From Candidatus Aminicenantota bacterium (GTDB lineage Bacteria > Acidobacteriota > Aminicenantia > Aminicenantales > Saccharicenantaceae), in assembly GCA_013178315.1 (NCBI GenBank), contig JABLWX010000047.1, forward strand, positions 1 to 46,345: a DNA stretch of 46,345 bases, read 5' to 3'. Each line of letters starts with the position of its first letter. Position 1 is the stretch's first letter. The notes beneath the pieces were generated by a model. The model ran no database searches, was not told where the DNA came from, and worked only from the letters and a program-made list of their open reading frames with translations. This document shows, in pieces, positions 34,781 to 44,403 of the stretch. Position numbers and translations under genes: made by a program.

Positions 34781-36535
34781 GTGAATTCTCCTGGCAACTC
34801 TTCAACCGAAAGAGAACAGCAAGACAGGGCTGCTATCCAGCTTGTCAAGGAAATCTTCTCCCTGTTCAGCCTGGCCGTCACTTCTCTTAAACTCTTTCCA
34901 CCCCAGCACTCAACGGTCGTCAGATTTGTTGACGAGCTCTATGCTAAGCTGAAAGAATATTTTGACACGAGGGAAGAGCTTGAAGTGGATGTTCAGGAAG
35001 ATGCTTTTGTTATGAACGGGGAAGTCGTTCACAAGGAAGAAAACCTGGTCAAGAGTCTGCCCTATCTCTTTCACAAAGACGGAACGAGGAAGTTCGCCAT
35101 TCTCAAAGGAATGGATAAGCACGAGCTTTTTGAGCTATTGGATGTAATCCGCACCACGGCCCTGCTTCCCATGGAAGAGAGCGGCATTGTTCTCGCCATC
35201 TGGGAAAAAGATTTTGCCCATGTTCGCCTCTACGCGCCTGACGATTACCTCCTGTCCAAGATTGATATTTTTACTCGGCAGCCAGTCGATTTTGTTATTG
35301 ACAAGCAACAATTATTTACCGGGCAAATCGAACTATCGGTAGAGGACCTGAAAGAGATTCAGTCTAAGCAATTAGCGCTTGGCCTGATGGAACAGGAGAA
35401 GGAAAAAGACTATGCCCAGGTCCTGGCCGAAATGGAGGAAGAAAAACAACTCATAGATTCCTTGCTGGCCAGGGCTCGCCAGGCTCCTCCTGAAATTGAG
35501 TTTCATGGCATGATGATTGAACTTCTGTCTTTAGAAACCAGGCTGCCGCGGGTCGCTTCAATGTTGAGGTTCCTGGAAAGGCATAACCGGGAACTCATCC
35601 AGGATGGCAAGCTGTCCCACGCCGTCCATTTGCTAAACCAAATAATGGAGCTAAGGAAGGATTTTGGTCAAGTCTTCCCCGAAAAGGCGGCCGAAATTGA
35701 TAATTTTCTGAATGAAGTGAGGGGAGCCAGGAGCCTGGACCTCTTGCGAGAATCTATCATCGGCAAGAAATTTGATTCCCTGGCCTCGCTCATGGAGTAT
35801 TTAAGGCTGATGGGAGAGCATTCAGTTTCCCTGGCCGTAGAACTATTGGACGAAACACAGGAGCCGGAAACCCGCCGTGAGGCGATTAATTACCTGAAAG
35901 AAATAGGGGATATTAATATCGACCTGATTGCCTATCAGCTCCGGGACGATAGGCCCGTCATCATGAAGGAGATTATTAACATTCTGGGACGGCATCCGAG
36001 CAAGAAAACTCTGACCTACCTGGTAGCCGTGAGCACATATGATAATAAAGAAATTAAATTGGCAGCTATAGAAACTCTGGGTGCTTCACCGGAACCCCTG
36101 GCCCAGCGGATCCTGCTGTCTTTTATCGAGGACAAGGACGAAGAAATTGGCGTGGCGGCAGCAGAAAGACTTCGACATTCAGGAGATGATTTTGTCCTGA
36201 AGAGGATGGTCAGGATGGCCCAGTCCCGGAAATTCAATCAATTAGGTCCAGAGCTTCGTACGGCCGTCCTGGGCTTCTTAATTCGATCCGGGACTGCCGA
36301 GGGGTTGCAGGTGGTCCGCCGGACGCTGGAGAGGTCTGGCCTGCTGAATCGCAATGACCGGCTAGTAACCCGGTTATGTGCGGTCGAGGCTTTGAATCGT
36401 GTCCGGACGCCCGAAGCGTTGGAAATACTGAAGCGGGGAGTAAAGGTCTCTAACAAGAGAGTCAGGGAAGCCTGCCAGAGAGCCATGGCCTCTTTTGAAG
36501 GCAAGGGGCCTAACAAGAGAGAAGATAGCGTATGA
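34781..36535 (+). CDS. HEAT-repeat protein with an N-terminal domain shared with the HD-GYP protein
   Basis: A 584-residue soluble protein. Residues about 15-135 (LVKEIFSLFSLAVTSLKLFPPQHSTVV, then FDTREELEVDVQEDAFVMNG) resemble the N-terminus of the next gene, including the F-V-M-N-G versus F-Y-I-N-G segment. A coiled-coil-like stretch (about 190-230) follows, then HEAT-like helical repeats (about 340-570: REAINYLKEIGDINIDLIAYQLRDD and similar). HEAT arrays usually mediate protein binding. The start is GTG 34781 with AGGGGA ahead; no in-frame ATG is available nearby. Its stop overlaps the ATG of the HD-GYP gene by ATGA, so the two are translationally coupled and probably act together. Confidence 0.8.
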   Translation: MNSPGNSSTEREQQDRAAIQLVKEIFSLFSLAVTSLKLFPPQHSTVVRFVDELYAKLKEYFDTREELEVDVQEDAFVMNGEVVHKEENLVKSLPYLFHKDGTRKFAILKGMDKHELFELLDVIRTTALLPMEESGIVLAIWEKDFAHVRLYAPDDYLLSKIDIFTRQPVDFVIDKQQLFTGQIELSVEDLKEIQSKQLALGLMEQEKEKDYAQVLAEMEEEKQLIDSLLARARQAPPEIEFHGMMIELLSLETRLPRVASMLRFLERHNRELIQDGKLSHAVHLLNQIMELRKDFGQVFPEKAAEIDNFLNEVRGARSLDLLRESIIGKKFDSLASLMEYLRLMGEHSVSLAVELLDETQEPETRREAINYLKEIGDINIDLIAYQLRDDRPVIMKEIINILGRHPSKKTLTYLVAVSTYDNKEIKLAAIETLGASPEPLAQRILLSFIEDKDEEIGVAAAERLRHSGDDFVLKRMVRMAQSRKFNQLGPELRTAVLGFLIRSGTAEGLQVVRRTLERSGLLNRNDRLVTRLCAVEALNRVRTPEALEILKRGVKVSNKRVREACQRAMASFEGKGPNKREDSV

Positions 36536-37973
36536 CCACCGAGAAAAGAATACAGGAAGGAGAAGGGTTAGCCCAGAGGGAGCTCCTGTCTCTTCTTCTC
36601 CGCTATTATGCCGTGCTCAAAATAGGCGGGTTTATGATGTCAACAACCAGATGGTCCAGGACCAGATCGCCCAGCTCTACGACTCGCTTCACGGTATCCT
36701 GGAGAAGGAAGGAGATATCGTCCTGCGTGCCCGGCTTAATGCTTTCTATATTAATGGGGTTCGCGTCAAATTTGATTATTCGAATTATCATATTTACAAG
36801 TCTCTCTGGACTGACTTCCAGTCCAAGGAGATCTCAGCCATCTCTTTTTCTGCCGAGACTTCAGAGGATGAATTGCAGCGATTCCTGCAGATCTGGATGC
36901 GGAAGGATCTCCCCTCCAAGGGGGCCTGTGAAAAAATCGTTGCCCTTATCGACTCCGAAAACATCGATCATATTGCCGTGGAGAAGATAGCCCCGGTCGA
37001 GCTAAATGTGAGCCGGGAGAAAAGCGCTGTCCGCCTTTATTTCTCTGGCATTCATCTTCTCAAGGAGGTGTTTGAAAAACAGAAAGAGGAAGGTGCCTTT
37101 AACCTCAACCTGGCCAAGCGCTGGATGCAGTCCATCTATAATCACATTCAGGATGATGAATCGTTTATCTACGGCCTGACCAACATAAAAAACTATGATG
37201 ATTACACCCTCAACCATTCCATAAACGTTTGTGTCCTGGCCATTGCCTTTGGCCGCCGGCTCGGTCTAACCCGGGAAGAGTTGATTGACCTGGGCATCAG
37301 TGCCTTTCTCCATGACCTGGGAAAGCTTGATGTGCCCAAGGAAATCCTGGATAAACCATCCACTCTCACCAATGAGGAGCGGGCTGTAATCGAAACTCAC
37401 GTCCAGCATGGAGCGGAGAGACTCATCGAGCTGAAAAGCGCGAGGCGCTTGCCGATTCGAGCTGTCCAGGTTGCCCTGGAGCACCATCTAAAGGCTGACC
37501 TTGGCGGCTATCCCCGGTACGTGCGGAAGAAAACCGTCAGCCTTTTCAGCAAAATTGTTAAGATTGTCGATTACTTTGATGCCATCACTACCAAACGTGT
37601 CTACCGGCCCAGAACCCTGACCAGAGAAGAAGCATTGAAAGAGATGCAACAGAGAAGTGGCGAGGAGTTCGACCCGGTCCTTCTTAAAGCTTTCATGCAT
37701 ATGATCGGGGTTTATCCTGTCGGCTCCCTGGTTGCCCTGGACAGTGGAGAGATCGGGATCGTCTTTGAAGCCAACCCCCATCCAGCCTTTTACATGAGAC
37801 CCAAGGTGAAGGTCATCGCCGATTCGAACGGGCAGGTGATAGAGGGTGAAGTCGTTGACCTGACAGATATCGATGCCGAAACCGGGAAATTCAAGCGGAC
37901 TATTGTTAAGTGTCTGGACCCGGAAGAATATGGTATCAGGGTGGCCGACTATTTCCTGGCCCGGGCCTCATAG
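36532..37973 (+). CDS. HD-GYP phosphodiesterase-like protein, apparently frameshifted near its N-terminus
   Basis: HD-GYP domains hydrolyse cyclic di-GMP or related dinucleotides. The C-terminal half has NHSINVCVLAIAFGRRLGL, FLHDLGKLDVPKEIL (HD), EHHLKADLGGYP (GYP motif), and IVKIVDYFDAITTKRVYRP, all as expected. The natural start appears to be ATG 36532, overlapping the HEAT gene stop by ATGA. It gives MTTEKRIQEGEGLAQRELLSLLLRYYAVLKIG, but from about 36627 the conserved continuation (R)VYDVNNQMVQDQIAQLYD is in another frame. One missing base (for example GGCCGGG reduced to GGCGGG) explains it. The frame that stays open is also readable from 36495, inside the HEAT gene, or from ATG 36651. It may be a real mutation or a sequencing/assembly error. 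Confidence 0.85.
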
Positions 37974-38158
37974 AGGTTATTAAGAACAACCCCTCCCTAT
38001 CTTAGCAGTAAGACCAGCTAAAACCAGCTTGAGATCCATAGAAAGAGCAGGTTAAGAAAAATGATATGCCCGGAGACAGCAATCTTTTACCGGGGTATGC
38101 CGACGGGCCATTGAGAGTGGGAAAAATCTCGCTCTTTCTGGGCCTGCAACCTTTGAGT

Positions 38159-38473
38159 TCAATCAACCGGAGCCGGTCTCGGACATAGAATCTGCGCTAA
38201 GGTTGCTCCAAAAACTGCTGCCACTACCAAAGATACCAGGTAGCCGCCGCTCGTAAAATCGTCCTTAAGCCCCATCAGGTGATACCAGGCCACTCCGTAG
38301 ACGATCGAGGCTGCCGCCCCGAGCCAGCATTTATAGCTTAGCTTGGGGCAGCCTGGGCTTATGGCGCTGGGGTCCGTTATTATGGAGCGGCGGAAGAAAA
38401 TGACCCTGGCGCTCAGCAAAAGACCCGCGCTTGCCCAACCCAGGACCATGAGTAACCATTGCCAGAAATTCAT
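38159..38473 (-). CDS. Small membrane protein of unknown function
   Basis: A 104-residue protein with three predicted membrane helices (about 4-24, 49-67, 77-95), separated by a basic loop (RVIFFRRSI) and a short cysteine-containing segment. No family recognised. It has a strong ribosome site (AAAGGAGGT 5 nt before ATG) and lies 16 nt downstream of the kinase-TPR gene on the same strand, so it is probably in its operon and may be a membrane partner. Confidence 0.7.
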   Translation of the reverse strand: MNFWQWLLMVLGWASAGLLLSARVIFFRRSIITDPSAISPGCPKLSYKCWLGAAASIVYGVAWYHLMGLKDDFTSGGYLVSLVVAAVFGATLAQILCPRPAPVD

Positions 38474-38489
38474 TTTAGACCTCCTTTAT

Positions 38490-41087
38490 TTACGGAATTG
38501 ATTTGGTTCTGGTTCCAAGCTTGGCCGCGAGGGCACGTGCTTTTTCAACTTGACCTGTCTCCCGCAGCAGTGCCATGTATTCAGTAGCCGTTTCCCGGTA
38601 TTCAGGGCTTCTGGGCGACAGCTCAGAACCAATTAACTCCAGGGCTTTTCGGAATTTCTCGTCGGCTGCCGCATAATCCTTCTCATCGTGGAACAGGTAC
38701 CAGGCCCTTTCGGCCAGAACCATGCCTCGGACTACGCGGTTGCGCTCTTTTTCTTTTTCGGCAATGACTTCGGCCCTGGCCAGGTAGCCAAGGGCTGCCT
38801 CTCGTTCTCCTTTAAGCCGGGCCAGACGGGCCAAACCCCAGAGGGGTTCGATGGCCATGTAGTGGGTTGGCCCTTCCTCCTTTTCGATTATAGCCAGGGA
38901 CCCATCGAAATATGATTGGGATTCGCTCAGTCTCCCTGTGTTTAGCAAGAAGACGCCCATCTGATAGAGCGGATGGGCCAGGCCATAATCCCCCGCCCCG
39001 AATTCCTTCTCCGTGTTGGCGATTGCCCGCTGGAGAAGTTTTTCGGCCTCGGCTGTCCGTCCGTCATCAAGGCAGATCTCGGCTAGATTACCAAGAAGGG
39101 GGGCAATCTCGACAGTTTCCTGCCCGTAGGCCTGCTCCAGGATGGCAATGGCCGTGCGGTAGGACCGTTCGGCAGCCAAAAAAGCCCCTTGTCTGTGGTC
39201 AAGTGTACCCAGGGAAAAGTAGCACCGGGCCAAGTCTGGATGATTTTCTCCCAGAACTTTTTGCCTGATGGCCAGGGCCCGATGGTAATAATCATCGGCT
39301 TCCTGGTAGCGGCGGAGCCAGAGACAGAGGCCACCCAGCTTGTTCAGGCTTTCGGCAACCTGTGGGTGGTCGGGCCCGAGCGACTTCTCCAGGATAGGCA
39401 GGGACTGCTTGAAGTAAACCTCGGCCTTATCGAATTGACTGTCGCTGTAATAGAGCCAACCGAGGTCGAGGAGACTTTCGGCCACGCCCTGATGATCTGG
39501 CCCGAGGCGTTTTTCCCGTATTTCCAGGGAGCTCTTGAAAAGGGCTTCGGCCTCAGGAAGCTCTCTCAGCTCAAAGAGGATTTCCCCGAGCCCGAGCTTG
39601 GCTTCAGCAATGAGCAGGTCATCTGGCGGCAGTGCCCTGGTTCGGATGTTGAGAGCACGCTGATAGAGTTCCCTTGATTCCTGGAAGCGGCCCTGGGCCT
39701 GGCGCAGAGCGGCCAGGCTGATAAGGCTTTCCGCCACCTGGAGGTGGTTTGGCTTCAACTCCTTCTCGCGGATCTCCAGCGCCCCGGCGATCAGTGGCTC
39801 AGCCTGGGTGTAGAGTCCGAGCTTGCGGAAGACGGTACCGATGGCATCCATCATCCGGGCCCTGGTCAGTGGTTGTTTTTCGAGGCCCTGGCTGATCTCT
39901 CGGGCACCCTTGTCCAGGACCTCGCGGGCGGTGATGGTGTTGCCACGGGCCTCTCCGGGGTCAGAGACAGAGAACAGGTTCACCAGGAACTTAACCACAT
40001 TGTCGGCTTCGTCTCGGGCTTGAAGGGCCTGGCGCTTCTGATGGCCCAGGTCGACGGTATACTTGATCCCGGCCAGCAAGAAAGCCAGGGCAATACCGCT
40101 GGCCAGGGCTCGACGGAGGCGACGACGTGGTTTTCCCTGGATGCGAACCAGGCGCTCGACCGTCTCTACCGCAGTCGGGCGAGCTGCCGGGCTGGGAGAC
40201 TTTAATCGATTTATAAGGGTTGTCAGGTCGGCGGGCAGGCCGGTCACCGGAACAGTAAGCCCTTTGCGGGCTGCTTCATAGAGGCGCTCCCGATCGCCGC
40301 CGTCGCGGGCTGGACGTCCGGTAAATAACTCCTGGAGGATGAGTCCAAAAGAATACATATCGCTGGCCGGAGTGGCCCGATCGCCGCGGGCCTGCTCTGG
40401 GCTCATGTAGCCGGGTGTGCCCATAATCGCTCCCTGCTCGGTGGGCATGGAATCAGAGAGGAGGTCGGAGATAAGGGAGGTCGAGCGTCCCGGTGTTTCG
40501 AGGGAGAGAGTCTGGCCTGGAGCGAGCTCAGTGGGGAGCGGTGTAGCCGGGCTTTCATCCCCGAGGCCGGGCTCTTTGAGGACATCTTCCGGGGCGTGAC
40601 CAGCGGCGGGATGACCGAGAAATCTTGCCAGGCCGAAATCCAGGACCTTGACCTCTCCTTCGGGAGTCAGCTTGATGTTGGATGGCTTAAGGTCGCGGTG
40701 GACAATACCCTTGGCGTGGGCCACCTCGAGCACCCTGGCGATCTCCAGAGCGATGCGAAGTTTCTCGGGCTTGGGAAGGCCCTCCCTTAGAGCCTGGGCC
40801 AGTGTCCGGCCCTCGATGAACTCGAGGATGAGGAAAGCAGCCCCTTCGCTCTCCACCAGGTCGTAAATCTTGCAGATGTGGGGATGGTCGAGGTGGGACA
40901 GGGCCCGGGCCTCTCGCAGGAATCGAGATTTGGCGTGAGGACTGGGCAGGCCTCTGGCAGCAATAGACTTGACGGCCACCTTGCGCTGCAGGGTTTCGTC
41001 AAACCCCAGGTAGACATCTCCCATACCGCCGTGCCCGATAAACTCCTCGATGCGGATATGTCCGATACTCTTGCCGATGAGCGACAA
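38490..41087 (-). CDS. Ser/Thr protein kinase with transmembrane segment and TPR array
   Basis: The N-terminal kinase domain (about 1-300) has the glycine loop GHGGMGDVYLG, the lysine in VAVKSI, HRDLKPSNIKL (catalytic loop), DFGLARF (magnesium loop) and GTPGYMSPEQARGD (activation segment). A long insertion rich in proline, serine and threonine lies between DFG and GTPGYMSPE. A hydrophobic segment (RALASGIALAFLLAGIKY, about 325-342) spans the membrane. The rest is about ten TPR-like repeats of 42-residue period (e.g. ESRELYQRALNIRTRALPPDD). I start it at TTG 41087, with GGGGAGGGG ahead and the usual IGKSIGHIRI opening; the frame is open to 41138. The TPRs would lie outside and sense or bind a partner. 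Confidence 0.9.
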   Translation of the reverse strand: MSLIGKSIGHIRIEEFIGHGGMGDVYLGFDETLQRKVAVKSIAARGLPSPHAKSRFLREARALSHLDHPHICKIYDLVESEGAAFLILEFIEGRTLAQALREGLPKPEKLRIALEIARVLEVAHAKGIVHRDLKPSNIKLTPEGEVKVLDFGLARFLGHPAAGHAPEDVLKEPGLGDESPATPLPTELAPGQTLSLETPGRSTSLISDLLSDSMPTEQGAIMGTPGYMSPEQARGDRATPASDMYSFGLILQELFTGRPARDGGDRERLYEAARKGLTVPVTGLPADLTTLINRLKSPSPAARPTAVETVERLVRIQGKPRRRLRRALASGIALAFLLAGIKYTVDLGHQKRQALQARDEADNVVKFLVNLFSVSDPGEARGNTITAREVLDKGAREISQGLEKQPLTRARMMDAIGTVFRKLGLYTQAEPLIAGALEIREKELKPNHLQVAESLISLAALRQAQGRFQESRELYQRALNIRTRALPPDDLLIAEAKLGLGEILFELRELPEAEALFKSSLEIREKRLGPDHQGVAESLLDLGWLYYSDSQFDKAEVYFKQSLPILEKSLGPDHPQVAESLNKLGGLCLWLRRYQEADDYYHRALAIRQKVLGENHPDLARCYFSLGTLDHRQGAFLAAERSYRTAIAILEQAYGQETVEIAPLLGNLAEICLDDGRTAEAEKLLQRAIANTEKEFGAGDYGLAHPLYQMGVFLLNTGRLSESQSYFDGSLAIIEKEEGPTHYMAIEPLWGLARLARLKGEREAALGYLARAEVIAEKEKERNRVVRGMVLAERAWYLFHDEKDYAAADEKFRKALELIGSELSPRSPEYRETATEYMALLRETGQVEKARALAAKLGTRTKSIP

Positions 41088-41529
41088 AAAATTTTCCCCT
41101 CCCCAAAAAATTCTAACACTTTCAGTTTGGCAATACAACCTCTTGAACTCAGGTTGGTAGGGCAGGATGGGCGAGTGGTTCAGGATGCACTTGCGCTCTT
41201 AGCAGACCCGGCCCGGGAATATGATCCCTTCGAAGCAGGAATATGGGGAGGGGCTTTCGTTGGCCTGACTTACAGGACAATTTATAAAGGAGAATTCAAC
41301 CCGTTCCTGATAATATCAATTATCTCACCTGGTTCCGGTGGTTTTTTAAGATGCTGAGATAAAACAGAGCTGCTGGAGCTTTTGTTCGCACGTTCTGGCT
41401 CGCTGGCCATAACGGCGAAGCGATCTCTGCCTGATAGCCTCAGGTCTGGTCTCTGACCCTCACGCCTTGATATAAATGAACCCTGAAGGAAGCAATGACT
41501 TTATACGAGGACTATAAACAACGCTGCGA
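41088..41529. other. Intergenic region between the kinase and the DUF1080 gene
   Basis: About 440 bp without a supported gene. A plus-strand frame continues from within the kinase gene to 41357 but has no recognisable content in this part. A stretch beginning GGCGAGTGGTTC near 41170 recalls a tRNA D-arm by eye but no T-arm or acceptor stem can be completed. No terminator was identified. Confidence 0.4.
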
Positions 41530-42318
<789 letters not shown>

Positions 42319-42380
42319 CATTACCTCCTCAGCCGTCGAGTCCAATTTATCCTTAACAGGCCTGGAATCAGAAACTTTTT

Positions 42381-42396
42381 CGAGCCTGCAGGCTCG
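42381..42396. promoter_or_regulatory. 16-bp perfect palindrome upstream of the DUF1080 gene
   Basis: CGAGCCTGCAGGCTCG is perfectly self-complementary, 63 bp before the DUF1080 start. The T-run lies on its wrong side for a minus-strand terminator. It may be an operator for a dimeric repressor. The surrounding 42319-42623 interval otherwise shows nothing I can name. Confidence 0.35.
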
Positions 42397-42623
42397 GTTC
42401 CTTTCCCAATCATTCCAGACTTGACTTCTGCCTATCCTCTCCGACCCGGGCTGCGGATTGGAGTCAAATTCGATCTTCCGGAAATCCTACTCCCACTTTT
42501 CAACCGAATTCTCAGGCCGGCTTCTCCCGGCCTGCGATTGGGTCGGGAGTTCCCGGCTCTCTTTCGCTTCAGCCCGGCTTTCTTTTGCTTCCGAGACCCA
42601 GGCTTATCAGCTTTTCATCTGTC

Positions 42624-44024
42624 CTAAAGCTCCCATCCGGAGCGGTATACCTTGTGAAGAAATTCATTGGCCTCCGGCAGGTTGGTGAACTGGAAGTTCT
42701 GGCTGTCCCATTCCAGCACCACGTTGTCATCCTTGAAACGGAGGGCAATATTCCCAAGGAGCATCATCTCTGTCAGCGGCCCGGAATAGGAAAAGTCGGT
42801 CGTGGATTTTTTTCCTTCCTTGATGGCGGCAATCCATTCCTCGTGGATTCCGGGCGAACGGGGGATGGTCTTCTCGGGACGCTTGTAGTCGCGCATCAGC
42901 TCATCGGGCAAAAGGCGCGGGTTTTCACCGTAGGTGCTGCAGACCAGCATTCCCTTGTCTCCGACAAACAGGCAGCCGCCACCCTCGTCACCCAGCCGGC
43001 GACCCTTGGGCAGCTCTTTGGGCCGTGGAGGCATCAGGCCACCATCGTACCAGATGAGTTTTACCGGGGGCATTCCTTCCCTCTCCGGGAATTCGTAGGT
43101 GACGATTTCGGCCAGGGGGTAAGAATCCTTGGTAAACTTGGTTGAGCTGGCCTGGATGCGGACCGGAGCGCCGAGTTTCAGGGCCCAGAAAGGCTGGTCG
43201 ATGAGGTGGGCGCCCATGTCGCCCAGGGCTCCTGTTCCAAAATCCCACCAGCCTCGCCAGACAAAGGGGCAGTAGGCAGGATGATAAGGACGCCACTGGG
43301 CCGGCCCCAGCCAAAGGTCCCAGGACAGGCTGGGCGGGCAGGACGGGATTTCCTTGGGGGCATCGATGGCCTGGGGCCAGATGGGGCGGTTGGTCCAGAC
43401 ATGGACTTCGCGCACCGGGCCAATGGCCCCGTCCCAGATCCATTCACAGACCAGACGAGCTCCTTCCTTGGAATGACCCTGGTTGCCCATCTGGGTGACC
43501 AGATTTCTTTTCTCGGCTTCCTGTCGCAGCAGTCGCGCTTCCTTGACCGTGTGGGTAAGCGGCTTCTGGACGAAAACGTGCTTGCCCATTTTCATGGCCA
43601 TCATGGCCACCACGGCGTGGGTGTGGTCGGGAGTACTGACCGTGATGGCGTCCAGGGATTTTTCCCTTTCCAGCATTTCCCGGAAATCGCGGTATATGTG
43701 AGCTTTTTCATATTTCGCCTTGTGCTCGGGAAGATGCTGGTCGGAGGTCAGGAACTTTTCCATAATGGTGGCGTCCACGTCGCACAGGGCCACTATGTTT
43801 TCGCTGCTGACCGACTGGACGTCGGAAAATCCCTTGCCGCCGACACCAACGCAGCCGATGTTCAGGGTATCGCTGGGAGCCTTTTTCTTCTTGTCCTTCT
43901 GGCCGCCGATGACGTGCCTGGGGACGACCATCAGGCCGGCGGCTGAAGCCGCCGTTTTGCCCAGGAATTCACGCCGGCTCAGGGGAGTCGATAGTTTATC
44001 AGTTTTGATTTCTTTTTCACTCAT
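42624..44024 (-). CDS. Tat-exported Gfo/Idh/MocA family oxidoreductase
   Basis: A 466-residue exported dehydrogenase-type protein. The N-terminus carries a twin-arginine signal, PLSRREFLGKTAASAAGLMVV (about 13-33). A Rossmann fold follows (LNIGCVGVGGKGFSDV), then VSTPDHTHAVVA, VFVQKPLTHTV (QKP in place of EKP), and LGDMGAHLIDQPFWAL with the aspartate/histidine pair. The C-terminal half has FVGDKGMLVCSTYGENPRL and PGIHEEWIAAIKEG. I start at 44024, 5 nt after AGGAGGT; the frame is open to 44069 with no better site. Exported members carry their cofactor with them. With the downstream DUF1080 lipoprotein it may oxidise and then cleave a glycoside in the periplasm. Confidence 0.92.
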   Translation of the reverse strand: MSEKEIKTDKLSTPLSRREFLGKTAASAAGLMVVPRHVIGGQKDKKKKAPSDTLNIGCVGVGGKGFSDVQSVSSENIVALCDVDATIMEKFLTSDQHLPEHKAKYEKAHIYRDFREMLEREKSLDAITVSTPDHTHAVVAMMAMKMGKHVFVQKPLTHTVKEARLLRQEAEKRNLVTQMGNQGHSKEGARLVCEWIWDGAIGPVREVHVWTNRPIWPQAIDAPKEIPSCPPSLSWDLWLGPAQWRPYHPAYCPFVWRGWWDFGTGALGDMGAHLIDQPFWALKLGAPVRIQASSTKFTKDSYPLAEIVTYEFPEREGMPPVKLIWYDGGLMPPRPKELPKGRRLGDEGGGCLFVGDKGMLVCSTYGENPRLLPDELMRDYKRPEKTIPRSPGIHEEWIAAIKEGKKSTTDFSYSGPLTEMMLLGNIALRFKDDNVVLEWDSQNFQFTNLPEANEFLHKVYRSGWEL

Positions 44025-44403
44025 TTTGGACCTCCTGTTCATATATTGCTTATTATAGAAACGGGCCAAAGGTCAAGAAGAATTATTGGCTTAAGATGGT
44101 CCTAAAAAAATAAAAAATATTGAGAAATAAGCCCGCAAAATGACCATCAAATCAGACCTGAGGGAGGCCATAATTTTATGTGGTGAAGAGTTATGCCAGG
44201 CCAGGTTTTTAGAACTTGCACGGCTTCCCGGATCGGAACTGCAGTTGTAGCTGGAGCCTGACCTGAGCACCAGGTCGCAATTGGCGATTCTGTCGGCCTG
44301 CACAAAAGTTGGGCACAAGGCAAAAATCGAGTGAAAACTACCCATCCTGTCTTGCCAGGTCCGGTTGAGGAACTTATATTTAAAGAGGTGAGTTCCGGGC
44401 AAT
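44025..44403. other. Intergenic region between divergent genes
   Basis: About 380 bp upstream of both the minus-strand oxidoreductase and the plus-strand radical SAM gene. No gene, repeat or clear promoter pair is supported. A-rich stretch near 44103-44125. The end holds AGAGGTGAG about 13 nt before the ATG at 44404, a rather distant ribosome site. Confidence 0.4.

Noticed and set aside
38040..38158. Terminator between the convergent HD-GYP and small membrane protein genes
   Set aside because: Only weak short hairpins without a T-run were seen.
41165..41240. Possible tRNA-like sequence
   Set aside because: A D-arm-like GGCGAGTGGTTC is present but no acceptor stem, T-arm or CCA could be built.
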